Of a stretch of DNA of 64,000 bases, positions 36,577 through 44,992 are shown one piece after another. The stretch comes from Planctomycetota bacterium (GTDB lineage Bacteria > Planctomycetota > Phycisphaerae > Phycisphaerales > Phycisphaeraceae), in NCBI GenBank assembly GCA_021413865.1, contig JAIOPN010000052.1:1-64000 (forward strand). Direction: 5' to 3'. The stretch's first letter is position 1. Each line of letters opens with the position of its first letter. The translations under genes were made by a program, and so were the position numbers. The notes below the pieces were generated by a model. The model saw only the letters and a program-made list of their open reading frames with translations. It made no database searches and was not told where the DNA came from.

Positions 36577-37034
36577 CGCGATGTCTCCGCTTTGACTTTC
36601 AGTCTTTCCGGCAGTTCGGCCACGAACGCCCGGATCTCGTCGCGCACCCGGCGGTAGTGCGAGAGAGCCTCATCCTCGCTCTTCGCCGACTTCGCCAGCG
36701 CCGGAGGGTCATCGAAGCCGACATGTACGACCTTAGCCCTGCCGGAGAAGAGCGGGCAGTTCTCGTGGGCGTGGCCGCAGACAGTGACGACGTAATCAAA
36801 CGCGACGCCGCTGAGCTGGTCGAGCGTCTTGGAGCGCTGACCCGAGATATCGACGCCCGCCTCGGCCATAACGCGCACGGCGTGTGGGTTGAGCCCGTGG
36901 GCCTTGATGCCGGCGGAATAGGGCTCGACGCGGTCGTTCAACAACTGCCGCGCCCAGCCCTCGGCCATCTGGCTGCGGCAGGAATTTCCCGTGCAGAGAA
37001 AAAGTATTTTCAGGTGTTCGGGCGGCATAGGCAT
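36573..37034 (-). CDS. arsC: Arsenate reductase ArsC, thioredoxin-coupled type
   Basis: The 153-residue protein has the low-molecular-weight phosphatase-like loop CTGNSCRSQ (C14 to R20, C-x5-R) and the two resolving cysteines of the thioredoxin-linked family, C86 and C93 (CGHAHENCP). It reduces arsenate to arsenite. Start either at 37034 or the ATG two codons in (37028), where GGGAG is better spaced. It overlaps the aquaporin gene by 4 bases. No ArsR regulator or ArsB/Acr3 pump is present in the window. Confidence 0.9.
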   Translation of the reverse strand: MPMPPEHLKILFLCTGNSCRSQMAEGWARQLLNDRVEPYSAGIKAHGLNPHAVRVMAEAGVDISGQRSKTLDQLSGVAFDYVVTVCGHAHENCPLFSGRAKVVHVGFDDPPALAKSAKSEDEALSHYRRVRDEIRAFVAELPERLKVKAETSR

Positions 37035-37111
37035 CGCGCTCCCGCCACCCTGTTATGCGTGAGACCTATATTCTATCGCGGATCATCGCGGGATGGAGGC
37101 CGTGCGGTCGC

Positions 37112-38200
37112 TCACCACACCGTCACGGAGTGCCCGCTCTTGGCGGACCGGTACACCGCCTCGATGATCGCCACGGCCTTGCGCGCCTGCACGCCGTCGA
37201 TCGAGGGCGACCTGCCCGAGTCGAGCGCGTCGAGGAAGGAGACGATGTTGCGCGTGTGGCCCGAGTAGTCGATCGCCATCGGGTCAGAGGCCCCGCCGCC
37301 CCCCTTGGTCTTGGCGGCGAACTGTTTGCGGACGCCCTCGTCGCCGGGTTTCTCTTCGCGGAAGCGGTAGGTGATCAGCTCGTCTTCCAGAATCTCGGCC
37401 GTGCCGTCGCGGCCGCCGATCTGCATGCGCTTGAGCGTGCCGGGCCACATCGACGTCGCGCCCAGCAGTTGCCCCAGCGCGCCGTTGCGGAAGCGCAGCA
37501 CGGCCACCGCGGTGTCCTCCACCTCGATCAGGTTCGGATCGTGGCCGCGCTTGTCGGTGAAGGCGAAGACCTCGCTGACCGGGTTGGCGTCCAGCGCCAG
37601 GTCCTTCATCATCGAGCCAACGACCCACTGCACGGAGTCAACGCCGTGGATCGACTGGTTCATCATCGCGCCCCCGCCGTCCCACTGGAGCTTGCCCTGC
37701 CACCGGCTGGGGGCGTAGTAGGCGTCCTCGCGCCACCAGGGCACGTAGGAGCTGGCGATGGAGAGATTGCCGAACCGCCCCGCCGCCGCCGCCTGCTGCA
37801 CCGCCATGACCACGGGGTTGAACCGCTGCGGGAAAATCCCGCCCAGCAGCACCTTGCCCCTGCGGCAGGCGTCGATCATCTGGTCCACCCGCGCCGTCGA
37901 AATCTCCAGCGGCTTCTCGCACAGCACATGCACCCCACGACCGGCGCAGGCGAGCGTCGGCTCCAGGTGCGCCCCCGAGGGCGTGCAGATGGTCACCACG
38001 TCGGGCTTCTCCTGGTCGAGCATTGTCTCGTAATCGGCGAACCAGCGGCAGTTGAACTGGTCGGAGAACTTGCGGCCCTTCTCCTCCGTGCGGCAGGAGG
38101 CGCTGACGAGCTTGGCGTTGGGGATGTCGCCGATGGCGCGGGCGTGCATCCCGGCGATGGCGCCGATGCCGATGATCGCGATGCGGTGGGGCTTGGCCAT
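37112..38200 (-). CDS. Gfo/Idh/MocA family oxidoreductase
   Basis: A 362-residue NAD(P)-dependent dehydrogenase of the sugar type: Rossmann motif IAIIGIGAIAGMHA near the start, CEKPLEI near residue 95, and C-terminal NQSIHGVDSVQWVVG with the usual histidine. It is distinct from the paralogue at 33385-34515. Upstream is a divergent gene at 38345. The palindrome CCGGTTGCCAACCGG (38242-38256) lies in the shared intergenic region and might be an operator. Confidence 0.88.
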   Translation of the reverse strand: MAKPHRIAIIGIGAIAGMHARAIGDIPNAKLVSASCRTEEKGRKFSDQFNCRWFADYETMLDQEKPDVVTICTPSGAHLEPTLACAGRGVHVLCEKPLEISTARVDQMIDACRRGKVLLGGIFPQRFNPVVMAVQQAAAAGRFGNLSIASSYVPWWREDAYYAPSRWQGKLQWDGGGAMMNQSIHGVDSVQWVVGSMMKDLALDANPVSEVFAFTDKRGHDPNLIEVEDTAVAVLRFRNGALGQLLGATSMWPGTLKRMQIGGRDGTAEILEDELITYRFREEKPGDEGVRKQFAAKTKGGGGASDPMAIDYSGHTRNIVSFLDALDSGRSPSIDGVQARKAVAIIEAVYRSAKSGHSVTVW

Positions 38201-38344
38201 AAAAGGCTCCTGTGCGGACCGGCATTGTGCATGCCACGGGACCGGTTGCCAACCGGCCGAGATTGCAGGGTTATACTGTGGAACGACGAAACTCTAACGA
38301 GGGCGTCACGGGACTCCCGGGAAAATCTCACGCGAGCCGCAGGC

Positions 38345-39037
38345 ATGAAAAACGACAAGAAACGTCCGCCGATCTACGAGGGCGACGGCGACCGGCTGAT
38401 GGCCGACCTCCAGGGCGCCGACCGCATCATCCTGCTGCCCGACGCCCGACCCTCCAAGACGCCCGACCGCTCACCCAAGATGCGCATCATGTGGGGCCAG
38501 CTCCTGCTCGAGGACCTGCTGGCGGGGCGATACCGCACGCTGGTCTGCGCGGTGAACGGCGACGACAACCGGCGCGGGATCATCACGCAGCTCGCGACGC
38601 TGCTGCCCACCAGCCAGTGGGACGAGAAATCCATCACGTCGCACGCCAAGGCGGTCGCCGGGTCGAGCGGGAAGGTGCACGTGCTCAAGTACGACCTGGA
38701 CGCGGTGGAGGTGCTGGGCGTGGGCCGGCCCGCGGGGAGCGACCACCTGACGATGGCCGACCTGTCGGAGGCGTTCAAGATCGTGGCGCAGATGCTCGAG
38801 CGCAGACCGGACCGGCTGCCCACGGCGTCGGTGAGTTTCCTGGGCGCGCGGTCCAACGCGCTGCGCGACGAAAACGGGCGCGAGCCCAGCTTCGAGGCGG
38901 TGCTGCACACCATGTACGAGGCGGGCTTCTGCGGCGATGTCTATCCCGCGCCGTCGATGTGGGAATCCAACACGCCGGTGTACGCCCGCTACCCTTTCCC
39001 GCCCGCGCTGGAGGCGATGCGTCAGGGCGGGTTCTGA
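38345..39037 (+). CDS. Conserved-looking hypothetical protein, 230 aa
   Basis: I do not recognise this protein. It has no signal peptide or membrane segment and looks like a compact alpha/beta cytoplasmic protein: RIILLPDARPSKTP, then CAVNGDDNRRGIITQLATLL near residue 70-90, and a C-terminal YPAPSMWESNTPVYARYPF. The ATG at 38345 is taken because upstream in-frame sequence is antisense to the dehydrogenase. A possible -10 element TATACT lies at 38272-38277. It is followed by the Minf_1886-like gene 69 bases on. Confidence 0.7.
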   Translation: MKNDKKRPPIYEGDGDRLMADLQGADRIILLPDARPSKTPDRSPKMRIMWGQLLLEDLLAGRYRTLVCAVNGDDNRRGIITQLATLLPTSQWDEKSITSHAKAVAGSSGKVHVLKYDLDAVEVLGVGRPAGSDHLTMADLSEAFKIVAQMLERRPDRLPTASVSFLGARSNALRDENGREPSFEAVLHTMYEAGFCGDVYPAPSMWESNTPVYARYPFPPALEAMRQGGF

Positions 39038-39106
39038 GGGATATAATCGCGCGTGACCCTGAGGTGAATCGGCGGGGATGGAACCCCCGGAAGGACGAGC
39101 GGAACC

Positions 39107-39583
39107 ATGGCCAAGGACGTGATCACAGTCGCCCGCGCGAGCAAGTACCCGCTGGACGCGTTTATCTTCATCCAGAATGGCCTGGAATTCACGACGCGCC
39201 GGGTTTACGGCGAAACCGTGCCCGCGGCCGATGCACCGGGGAAAGCCGCCTCGCCGAAGAAGGGCCCCGAGATCGTCATCCCCAAATCCGCTGCGGCCGC
39301 CGACGGCAAAGAACCCGAGCAGCGCGTCGAACGGCACGTGACGGGCCGGCAGTTGTGCATGGGCCTGCGCGACTTCGCCATCGAGCAGTACGGGCTGTTG
39401 GCCCGGACGGTGCTCCGTCGCTGGCGGATCAACAGCTCCGAAGACTTTGGGCACATCGTCTTCGCGATGGTGGACGCCGGGTTGATGGGCAAAACCGATG
39501 ACGACACGATCCGTGACTTCACGGACGTCTATGATTTCGAGACCGCCTTCGCCCCGCAACTCGAGCTGAGCAAGAAGCGCTGA
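39107..39583 (+). CDS. Minf_1886 family protein
   Basis: The 158-residue protein resembles the uncharacterised Minf_1886 family of Planctomycetes and Verrucomicrobia. The recognisable part is the second half: HVTGRQLCMGLRDFAIEQYG, LARTVLRRWRINSSEDFGHI, VFAMVDAGLMGKT, ending with DFTDVYDFETAF. A variable Ala/Pro/Lys-rich insert (about 40-75) separates it from the start. Cytoplasmic; function unknown. Confidence 0.72.
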   Translation: MAKDVITVARASKYPLDAFIFIQNGLEFTTRRVYGETVPAADAPGKAASPKKGPEIVIPKSAAAADGKEPEQRVERHVTGRQLCMGLRDFAIEQYGLLARTVLRRWRINSSEDFGHIVFAMVDAGLMGKTDDDTIRDFTDVYDFETAFAPQLELSKKR

Positions 39584-39651
39584 CCGCCCGGCCGGAGGCC
39601 CTTTGGGGGCGCACCGGTTCCCGGCCCAAGCGGCCCTGGGAGTCACAGGCC

Positions 39652-40647
39652 ATGCAGCACCGGCAAACACGCGTCGCGTTCATTGCCCTGACCTCGGCGA
39701 TGCTCCTGCCGCTCCCTCTCCAAGCCGAGCCGGCGCCGCCCGCTGAACCGCGGGACGAAAAGCCGCGCCTGCTGGAACTCGTGGAGGAGGCCGCGGGCAC
39801 GCCCCAGGGCGGCGCCGCACGCCGTACTGAGGCGGAACCTCTTTCCGCCGACCCCGAACGCCGCACCATCGACGACCGCCTGCGCGACACCGTGGACCCG
39901 GTGAGCATCAAGAGCGCCACGGCGAAAGAAGCCTTCGCGTGGTGGTCTCGCACCACGGGCATTTCACTGGTGATCGACTGGGCCGCGATGGAGCGCGAGG
40001 GCGTCTCGGCCGACACGCCGATCACGCTGGAACTCAACAACGTCCCCGCCGGGCAACTGCTGGCGCTGATCATGCAGCAGGCCTCGGGCGAGCAGAAACT
40101 CATCTACGAAAAAACGCCCTGGTATCTCAGCGTGATGACCAAGGCGCAGGCGAACAAGTCGCTCGTGCTCCGCATCTACGACATCGGCGACATGGTGATG
40201 GAGACCAGGCAGCACGTTCAGCCGCCCCGGTTCGACCTGGGCGCGGTGCTCTCCTCGGGCGGCGGCGCGGGGGGCTCCTCGTCACACTCCATCTTCGAGG
40301 ACCGGTCGCGCGAAGAGCCCGAGCCGAGCGGTTCGGATCGCGGCGAGGACATCGCCCGATTGATCCGCGACACCGTTGAACCCGACATCTGGGTCGAGAA
40401 CGGCGGGCAGGTGGCCTCGTGCAAGTATTACCACGGGCGGCTCATCGTGAACGCGCCGCTCTACGTCCACGCCCAGATCGGCCTGGCGCAGCCCGAGCCG
40501 GCGCGGCAGCGATCATCGGGCGCGGGGACCGCCGCCCAGCCCGTCCAGCCCGGCGCCCGACCCGCCTCCGGAACGGCTGCGCCCCGGGGCAACGGCGTGT
40601 CCGGCGTGGACCCATCGCCCCCCAGCCGGGTAGCGGGGCACGAGTGA
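39652..40647 (+). CDS. Secreted STN/secretin-N-like protein
   Basis: A 331-residue protein with a signal peptide (FIALTSAMLLPLPLQAEPA). The middle (about 80-180) resembles the STN or secretin N domain: SATAKEAFAWWSRTTGISLV, then TPITLELNNVPAGQLLALIM, with a repeated beta-alpha pattern and VLRIYDIGDMV. The C-terminus is Pro/Ala/Gly-rich. Proteins like this are common in planctomycetes, with no known function; it lacks the secretin pore domain, so it is not the missing secretin of the pilus cluster. Confidence 0.7.
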   Translation: MQHRQTRVAFIALTSAMLLPLPLQAEPAPPAEPRDEKPRLLELVEEAAGTPQGGAARRTEAEPLSADPERRTIDDRLRDTVDPVSIKSATAKEAFAWWSRTTGISLVIDWAAMEREGVSADTPITLELNNVPAGQLLALIMQQASGEQKLIYEKTPWYLSVMTKAQANKSLVLRIYDIGDMVMETRQHVQPPRFDLGAVLSSGGGAGGSSSHSIFEDRSREEPEPSGSDRGEDIARLIRDTVEPDIWVENGGQVASCKYYHGRLIVNAPLYVHAQIGLAQPEPARQRSSGAGTAAQPVQPGARPASGTAAPRGNGVSGVDPSPPSRVAGHE

Positions 40648-40698
40648 TCCATTCCATTCATTGGCGGTTTTCCCCGCTCCGCCGAAAGCATGGGACGC

Positions 40699-41358
40699 CT
40701 AATTTGCGTCCGTCGTGCTCGGCGCTTCGCCGGCCGTACCTGAAGGCACGGATTCGCCGGGGGGTGGCTCGGGCGGGCCGGTGAGCTTGTCGGGGGTGAT
40801 GTGCTTCTCGATCTCGACGACGATCGCCGTCGTCGCGTCACGGTCGAACTTCCAGTCGTCGAGGACGAGTTTGCGGGACAGGTTGTCCTCGGCGGTGTAG
40901 GTGACAACGGCGATGCCCTTGTTGCGCCAGCGTTCCTTGTTGAAATTGGTGATGGCGGAGTAAAGGGCCTTCTGGCCGTTGCTGGCGGTCAGGCCGTTTT
41001 CGTCACACTCGACCCAGCGCCCCATGCTGCCCAGGAAAGAAATGGCGAACACCGCCCCGATCGGCAGCGCCAGGCCCAGGTAAACATACTGCGTGATGAT
41101 GTCGAACCGAGCCTTGGGCTTGCCGGGGTCGGCGCCGTTGTCGCTCCAGCCCTTCTCTTTGGCGAGCGGGCCCCAGAGTTCTTTCCAGTCGGAGGGGTGA
41201 TCCTCCTTGATCTTCTCAAAAGCCGCGACGGCTTTGTTGTGCTCGGGGTAGCCCACGAAGCCGTCGTAGGCGGACCAACAGGCGAAGAGCAGGAACATGA
41301 CCGCCATGCCGGCCGGACGCCAGAGATACCCCGGAGAGATGGAGGCCCGTAGAGCCAT
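40699..41358 (-). CDS. Hypothetical membrane protein, 219 aa
   Basis: The 219-residue protein has two likely membrane helices, at about 13-32 (LWRPAGMAVMFLLFACWSAY) and 90-112 (VYLGLALPIGAVFAISFLG). A soluble PH-like segment follows (about 115-185), and the C-terminus is Pro/Ser-rich. I do not recognise a family. It stands alone, with the small gene at 41395 just upstream on the same strand. Confidence 0.6.
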   Translation of the reverse strand: MALRASISPGYLWRPAGMAVMFLLFACWSAYDGFVGYPEHNKAVAAFEKIKEDHPSDWKELWGPLAKEKGWSDNGADPGKPKARFDIITQYVYLGLALPIGAVFAISFLGSMGRWVECDENGLTASNGQKALYSAITNFNKERWRNKGIAVVTYTAEDNLSRKLVLDDWKFDRDATTAIVVEIEKHITPDKLTGPPEPPPGESVPSGTAGEAPSTTDAN

Positions 41359-41394
41359 GGGTGATGATTCCAGGTTGGAGCGGTTCGACCGGGT

Positions 41395-41649
41395 TTAGTA
41401 TCGGCCGAAATTCGCGCCTTCAAGAATGCGTTTCCACCAGCGTTCCGCCAATGCGCGGGCGCCCTCGTGGGTGGATACGAAGTCGAAACCCCCGTCATCG
41501 ACGCGACGCCGCGGGATGCTCGGCAGGCCGCGGTCGTCCGACAGGGCCCAGGAAAGAAACTCGGCCGTCTCCGCGATCATCGCCTTAGCGTCATCCGTGG
41601 GGTCGTGGCGATCGTTCCACGGGTAGTTATCGTCGAAACGGATGTTCAT
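41395..41649 (-). CDS. Small hypothetical protein, 84 aa
   Basis: An 84-residue soluble protein with an acidic N-terminus (NIRFDDNYPWNDRHDPTDDA) and a helical C-terminus (EGARALAERWWKRILE). The ATG at 41647-41649 begins the conserved-looking part. It is 36 bases upstream of the membrane-protein gene. No family recognised; its reality rests on codon use resembling its neighbours. Confidence 0.5.
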   Translation of the reverse strand: MNIRFDDNYPWNDRHDPTDDAKAMIAETAEFLSWALSDDRGLPSIPRRRVDDGGFDFVSTHEGARALAERWWKRILEGANFGRY

Positions 41650-41872
41650 TGGGGCTTTTCCAGAAGCAAAGGCGAAATGGCGTCCGTGCGGCTGAGGATG
41701 AGCGTATTGTCGGTGGTAAAACGTGAAAATCAAGCCAAATCGGACCGCTGTGGCAGGCCCAGGCGGGCTCGTCAGCGTTTCAGGGCTCCGTGCAGCGGTT
41801 ATGAATCAATAAAGCCTCTTCATGGGCGGGTTTTGCGGCTTGAATGCTCGCCAAGCCGATAACTATCGGGCC

Positions 41873-42145
41873 ATGACCGACCTCAGCAACCCATCTCGAC
41901 ACTACGCACGCCGATGGGGCGCGTGGACGGTCGTTATCGTGGCACTGCCGTTGATCGCCGGCTGCGAATCCGACGGCGGGCGCATGATGGACAAAGGCGG
42001 AAACCTTGGGGCCAACATCGGCGCCTTGCTCCTTGAACCCATGGGCTGGTCGGACACCGGCGCAAGCATGGGGCGGTCCATCGGACAAGCACCCGGCTCC
42101 CTCAAGACCACCTCCAGCGACCGCGCCCAACGCAACGAGTGGTGA
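41873..42145 (+). CDS. Small putative lipoprotein, 90 aa
   Basis: The predicted protein has a basic start, a hydrophobic helix, and a lipobox LIAGC, with the cysteine to be lipid-modified at about residue 31. The mature part is only about 60 residues, with a Gly/Ala/Met pattern (NLGANIGALLLEPMG). The start at 41873 is the ATG closest to the signal peptide. Function unknown. Confidence 0.55.
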   Translation: MTDLSNPSRHYARRWGAWTVVIVALPLIAGCESDGGRMMDKGGNLGANIGALLLEPMGWSDTGASMGRSIGQAPGSLKTTSSDRAQRNEW

Positions 42146-42179
42146 GCCGCGGTGGTGGTCTGCTTTCCAAAGTCTGGTC

Positions 42180-42269
42180 GAAGGCGGGTGCCACTGGTCG
42201 GCCGTCTTCGGCAGACCAGTGCGTTTTCAGACGGAAGACACTGGTCTCGAAGACGCGACCAGTGGCACC
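42180..42269. repeat. Dispersed palindromic element, copy 1
   Basis: About 90 bp framed by a perfect 13-bp inverted repeat (GGTGCCACTGGTC at 42187-42199, its complement at 42257-42269), with an inner inverted pair AGACCAGTG/CACTGGTCT (42213-42221 and 42239-42247). A similar element occurs at 60913-60993. It lies between the lipoprotein and nuclease genes. Confidence 0.85.
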
Positions 42270-42287
42270 CAATTTCAAAATCACCCG

Positions 42288-42872
42288 CTACCTGCCCGCC
42301 TCACCCCACATCCCGACGTGGTCGCGCTTCGCCTGTTTTTCGACCCGATCAAATCGCTCGATGTAGCGGTGCTTCCACCGCGGGTCGGCGCGCGCCAGCC
42401 CGCCGGCCAGGAGGTCTTCCGTGACCAGACGGCCCGAGGGCAGTTCAACATGCGCCAGCAGCCGCCCGTAGCGGTCCCGGACGCGCGTCGGTTCGAGGAT
42501 GAGGCGGACCGTCTGCCCGTCGGCACGCTGATGCAAAAACCGCGTCGCCTCCTGCCCGAACGGCTGTGACTCCGTGGTGTGCGGCGGGTGCGCGATCTCC
42601 GGCGCATCGACGCCCCACAGGCGGATGCGCGTGGTGGGGTGGTCGCCATCGGGGGCGTCCACGTCGAGTGTGTCGCCGTCCACCACATGCACGACGTGGA
42701 ATGTTTTCTGATCGTACCGCTCCAGGTCCGCTGCCTCGGGCCGCAACGCCCCGCCCCGTTCGAGCCACGCCGCGGCAGCGGCAACGAGGAGGCCGACCGC
42801 CCACGCAAGCGTGACCCTGCGGGGCCGCCGGCGGATGAACTCTTCGAGCTTGATCGGTGATCGTCGTGCCAT
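42288..42872 (-). CDS. Membrane-anchored thermonuclease (SNase) homologue
   Basis: A 194-residue protein with one N-terminal membrane helix (VTLAWAVGLLVAAAAAWL) and a staphylococcal nuclease domain: VVDGDTLDVD, RLWGVDAPE, and RDRYGRLLAHVEL, which supply the Ca2+-binding acids and catalytic arginines. It would degrade DNA or RNA outside the cytoplasmic membrane. The C-terminus is WKHRYIERFDRVEKQAKRD followed by GMWG, as in the family. Confidence 0.88.
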   Translation of the reverse strand: MARRSPIKLEEFIRRRPRRVTLAWAVGLLVAAAAAWLERGGALRPEAADLERYDQKTFHVVHVVDGDTLDVDAPDGDHPTTRIRLWGVDAPEIAHPPHTTESQPFGQEATRFLHQRADGQTVRLILEPTRVRDRYGRLLAHVELPSGRLVTEDLLAGGLARADPRWKHRYIERFDRVEKQAKRDHVGMWGEAGR

Positions 42873-42905
42873 GCCCTGTGAACGCCCGGCCGCCGGTTGC
42901 CTCGG

Positions 42906-43346
42906 TCAGGTGGTCCGCAGGTACTGGAGGATCGCGCCCAGCAGGATGATGATGGCCGCCAGGTGGATGTTGATCATCAGGATCGTGCGCGGCTTCTTGG
43001 GCTGGATCAGGTTGACCGAGCGGAGGAAGACGATGGCGAAGAGGATCAGCGCCAGCAGGATCTTTGTGCCGATGAGCGCATGTCCGAGCTTGCCATAGGC
43101 GTGCTGCTGCTGGAGCTGGATGAACCTCCAGACCCCGCTGAGGGTGAGGCCGGCGATGCATACCCAGACCACGCGCTGGAACCGGTGGTGCACCAGTTTG
43201 AGCAGCGCGTCGCGGAAACTCTCGTCGAGCACGCGGACGGCCGGGGTGAGGCAGATGAGGATGCACGCCATGCCCCCGACCGCGACGACGGCCGAGACGA
43301 TGTGGATGTACCGCATCACGACGTTGATGAGATCAAGGGTGGTCAT
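42906..43346 (-). CDS. CopD-like integral membrane protein
   Basis: The 146-residue protein has four predicted membrane helices with an early histidine (RYIHIVSAVVAVGGM), and KLGHALIGTKILLALILF, resembling the CopD/DUF2269-type proteins. CopD proteins import or export copper, but the metal role here is unproven. The ATG at 43344-43346 is used. It lies 33 bases upstream of the nuclease gene on the same strand. Confidence 0.6.
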   Translation of the reverse strand: MTTLDLINVVMRYIHIVSAVVAVGGMACILICLTPAVRVLDESFRDALLKLVHHRFQRVVWVCIAGLTLSGVWRFIQLQQQHAYGKLGHALIGTKILLALILFAIVFLRSVNLIQPKKPRTILMINIHLAAIIILLGAILQYLRTT

Positions 43347-43399
43347 GGCGGCTAGCGTATCCCGCCGCACGCCGCCCGCAAGCATGTATCTTTACCTAT

Positions 43400-43585
43400 C
43401 CCATAGCCCCCGGCTCGCAGCATTATTCATCATGTGCGGCATCCTTGGGAAATACTCGTGTTTTATCGTTGATTGCGCCAAATGGGGAGAGGATTAGCAG
43501 TGCAGCCGTGAATTCTGCAGACGTAAGTACTTGCGCCACGCAATCGGTTGCTCGATGAATAATGCTGCGAGCCGGGGGCTATGGG
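43400..43585. repeat. Inverted-repeat element with perfect 32-bp arms
   Basis: The arms (43400-43431 and 43554-43585) are exact reverse complements and enclose 122 bp with no clear gene. A related single arm occurs at 62911-62940. The structure is like that of a small non-autonomous element (MITE); I see no transposase or clear target-site duplication. Confidence 0.85.
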
Positions 43586-43633
43586 GCGGAAGTGCATGGC
43601 ACCCGTGGGCGACCCTCTGGTATAAATCAGACT

Positions 43634-43770
43634 CCCTCTCCCCCCGGGAGAGGGCCGGGGTGAGGGGATGACCGGCCGGATGGGTCGTGCGGGTGCGCGA
43701 GACCCTTCCGGCCGATGGTCCCCTCACCCGCCGGCGAGGACGCCGGCACCCTCTCCCGGGGGGAGAGGGG
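43634..43770. repeat. CTCTCCC-type dispersed repeat, copy 1
   Basis: A 137-bp element bounded at each end by a CCCTCTCCC...GGGAGAGGG palindrome, with a C/G-rich core (CCGGGGTGAGGGGAT, CCCTTCCGGC). A second full-length copy is at 56872-57008 and a fragment at 17856-17876. Confidence 0.85.
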
Positions 43771-43799
43771 ATTGAGTCGCCTCTTCGCCGAGTTCTCGC

Positions 43800-44948
43800 A
43801 TGCTCAACGTCGTCATCCCGATGCCCCTGCAGGTCGTGCTCGACGACGTCGGCTGGTGGTCCGGCGAGGACGGGCACGCGAAGAACGAGCCCTTCCGCAC
43901 CGGCATCCCGCGCGGCCACGTCCCAGCCGACTACGCCGCGATCGTCTCGCTCGGGCGGCAGCTCGGCATGGCCCCCGCCGGGTGCTTCATCATCGGCGAG
44001 TGGGACACGAAGAACCTCCTCCGCAAACTCCCCCGCTCGCAGTGGATGGGCGAGAAGTGGGATAACAACCGCTGGGTCGGCCCGTGGCTCGAAGAGGCGG
44101 CGGACATCATCCGCTCCAACCGCGACCACTTCGAGCTGGCACTGCACGGCATCACCCACGAGTTCTGGGAGAACGGTAAAGCGAGCCGCGCCGAGTGGCA
44201 CGACTGCTACACCGGCGTCATGCGCCCCTACGACGAGCTGCACGCCCACCTCGATATGTTCGCCACGCTGCTCGACCAGCACGGGCTCGGGCCCTTCCCC
44301 ACCTCCTTCTGCCCCTGCGCCGGCGGCTTCCGCTGGGGCGCCGGCGAAAAGGGCATCGATGGCCTGCTGAGCAAGTTCGGCGTGCGCTACACCAACACCC
44401 CCTTCCACCACATGGCCCGCGCGAGAGCGACGCAACACCACCGCTTCGGCATCGATTGCGGCGTGCTCACCGTCGACCGCCAGCCCGACCTGGTCTCGTG
44501 GTTCGAGCTGAGCACCACGCCGACGGTCGAGGTCTACGGCCCGATCGCGGGCATGCACTGGCCCAACATCCTGCACGCGGACCCGAGCCGCAACGAGGAA
44601 GCCGTCGCCCCCTGGGTCGCCGCGCTGCGGGCCATCGACCGCCGGGTGGACCGCACGCTCTCCCGCAACACCGCCGACTGCTTCACGCAGTACGTGCACC
44701 ATTTGTGTGTCCGCGTCGCCCCCGCCGAGCCGGACGTGACGTTCGATTTTACGGAGCTGGATGCCCTGCCCCCCTTCGCCTCCACCGGCGAGTTCACGAT
44801 CAAGCTGCACGGCTTCGCCGCCGACCGTTTCACCTCTGAAGACCTCGATATCCTCTCCATGCAATACAAGGCGGCCGACAGCAACGCCGTCCTCAAGCTC
44901 CGACGCAAGACGAAGTCTAAAACCGCCAAGCTCACACGCATCCGCTGA
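43800..44948 (+). CDS. Polysaccharide deacetylase-like protein
   Basis: A 382-residue protein whose N-terminal ~250 residues resemble NodB/DUF2334-type deacetylases: the first motif is VVLDDVGWW (Asp pair) and the second LALHGITHEFW (H-x3-H type). These would bind a metal and remove acetyl groups from a carbohydrate. No signal peptide is seen at the ATG 43800. The C-terminal ~100 residues are not recognised. It lies 44 bases before the CehA-like gene, probably in one operon. Confidence 0.65.
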   Translation: MLNVVIPMPLQVVLDDVGWWSGEDGHAKNEPFRTGIPRGHVPADYAAIVSLGRQLGMAPAGCFIIGEWDTKNLLRKLPRSQWMGEKWDNNRWVGPWLEEAADIIRSNRDHFELALHGITHEFWENGKASRAEWHDCYTGVMRPYDELHAHLDMFATLLDQHGLGPFPTSFCPCAGGFRWGAGEKGIDGLLSKFGVRYTNTPFHHMARARATQHHRFGIDCGVLTVDRQPDLVSWFELSTTPTVEVYGPIAGMHWPNILHADPSRNEEAVAPWVAALRAIDRRVDRTLSRNTADCFTQYVHHLCVRVAPAEPDVTFDFTELDALPPFASTGEFTIKLHGFAADRFTSEDLDILSMQYKAADSNAVLKLRRKTKSKTAKLTRIR

Positions 44949-44992
44949 ACAAATCCGGCAACCCGATCTGTCTTACACGGGAGATGCTCGCC

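Larger units (their letters stand above)
43347..43799. other. Gene-free region holding two repeat elements
   Basis: No credible gene is seen between the CopD-like gene and the deacetylase gene. The space is taken up by the 43400-43585 inverted-repeat element and the 43634-43770 CTCTCCC-type element, listed separately. Confidence 0.7.

Noticed and set aside
39652-40647. Candidate for the missing secretin of the pilus cluster
   Set aside because: Only an STN-like N-terminal domain is present; no secretin pore domain or extended beta region follows.
43400-43585. Possible CRISPR or tandem array
   Set aside because: There are only two inverted arms, no regularly spaced direct repeats, and no cas genes in the window.
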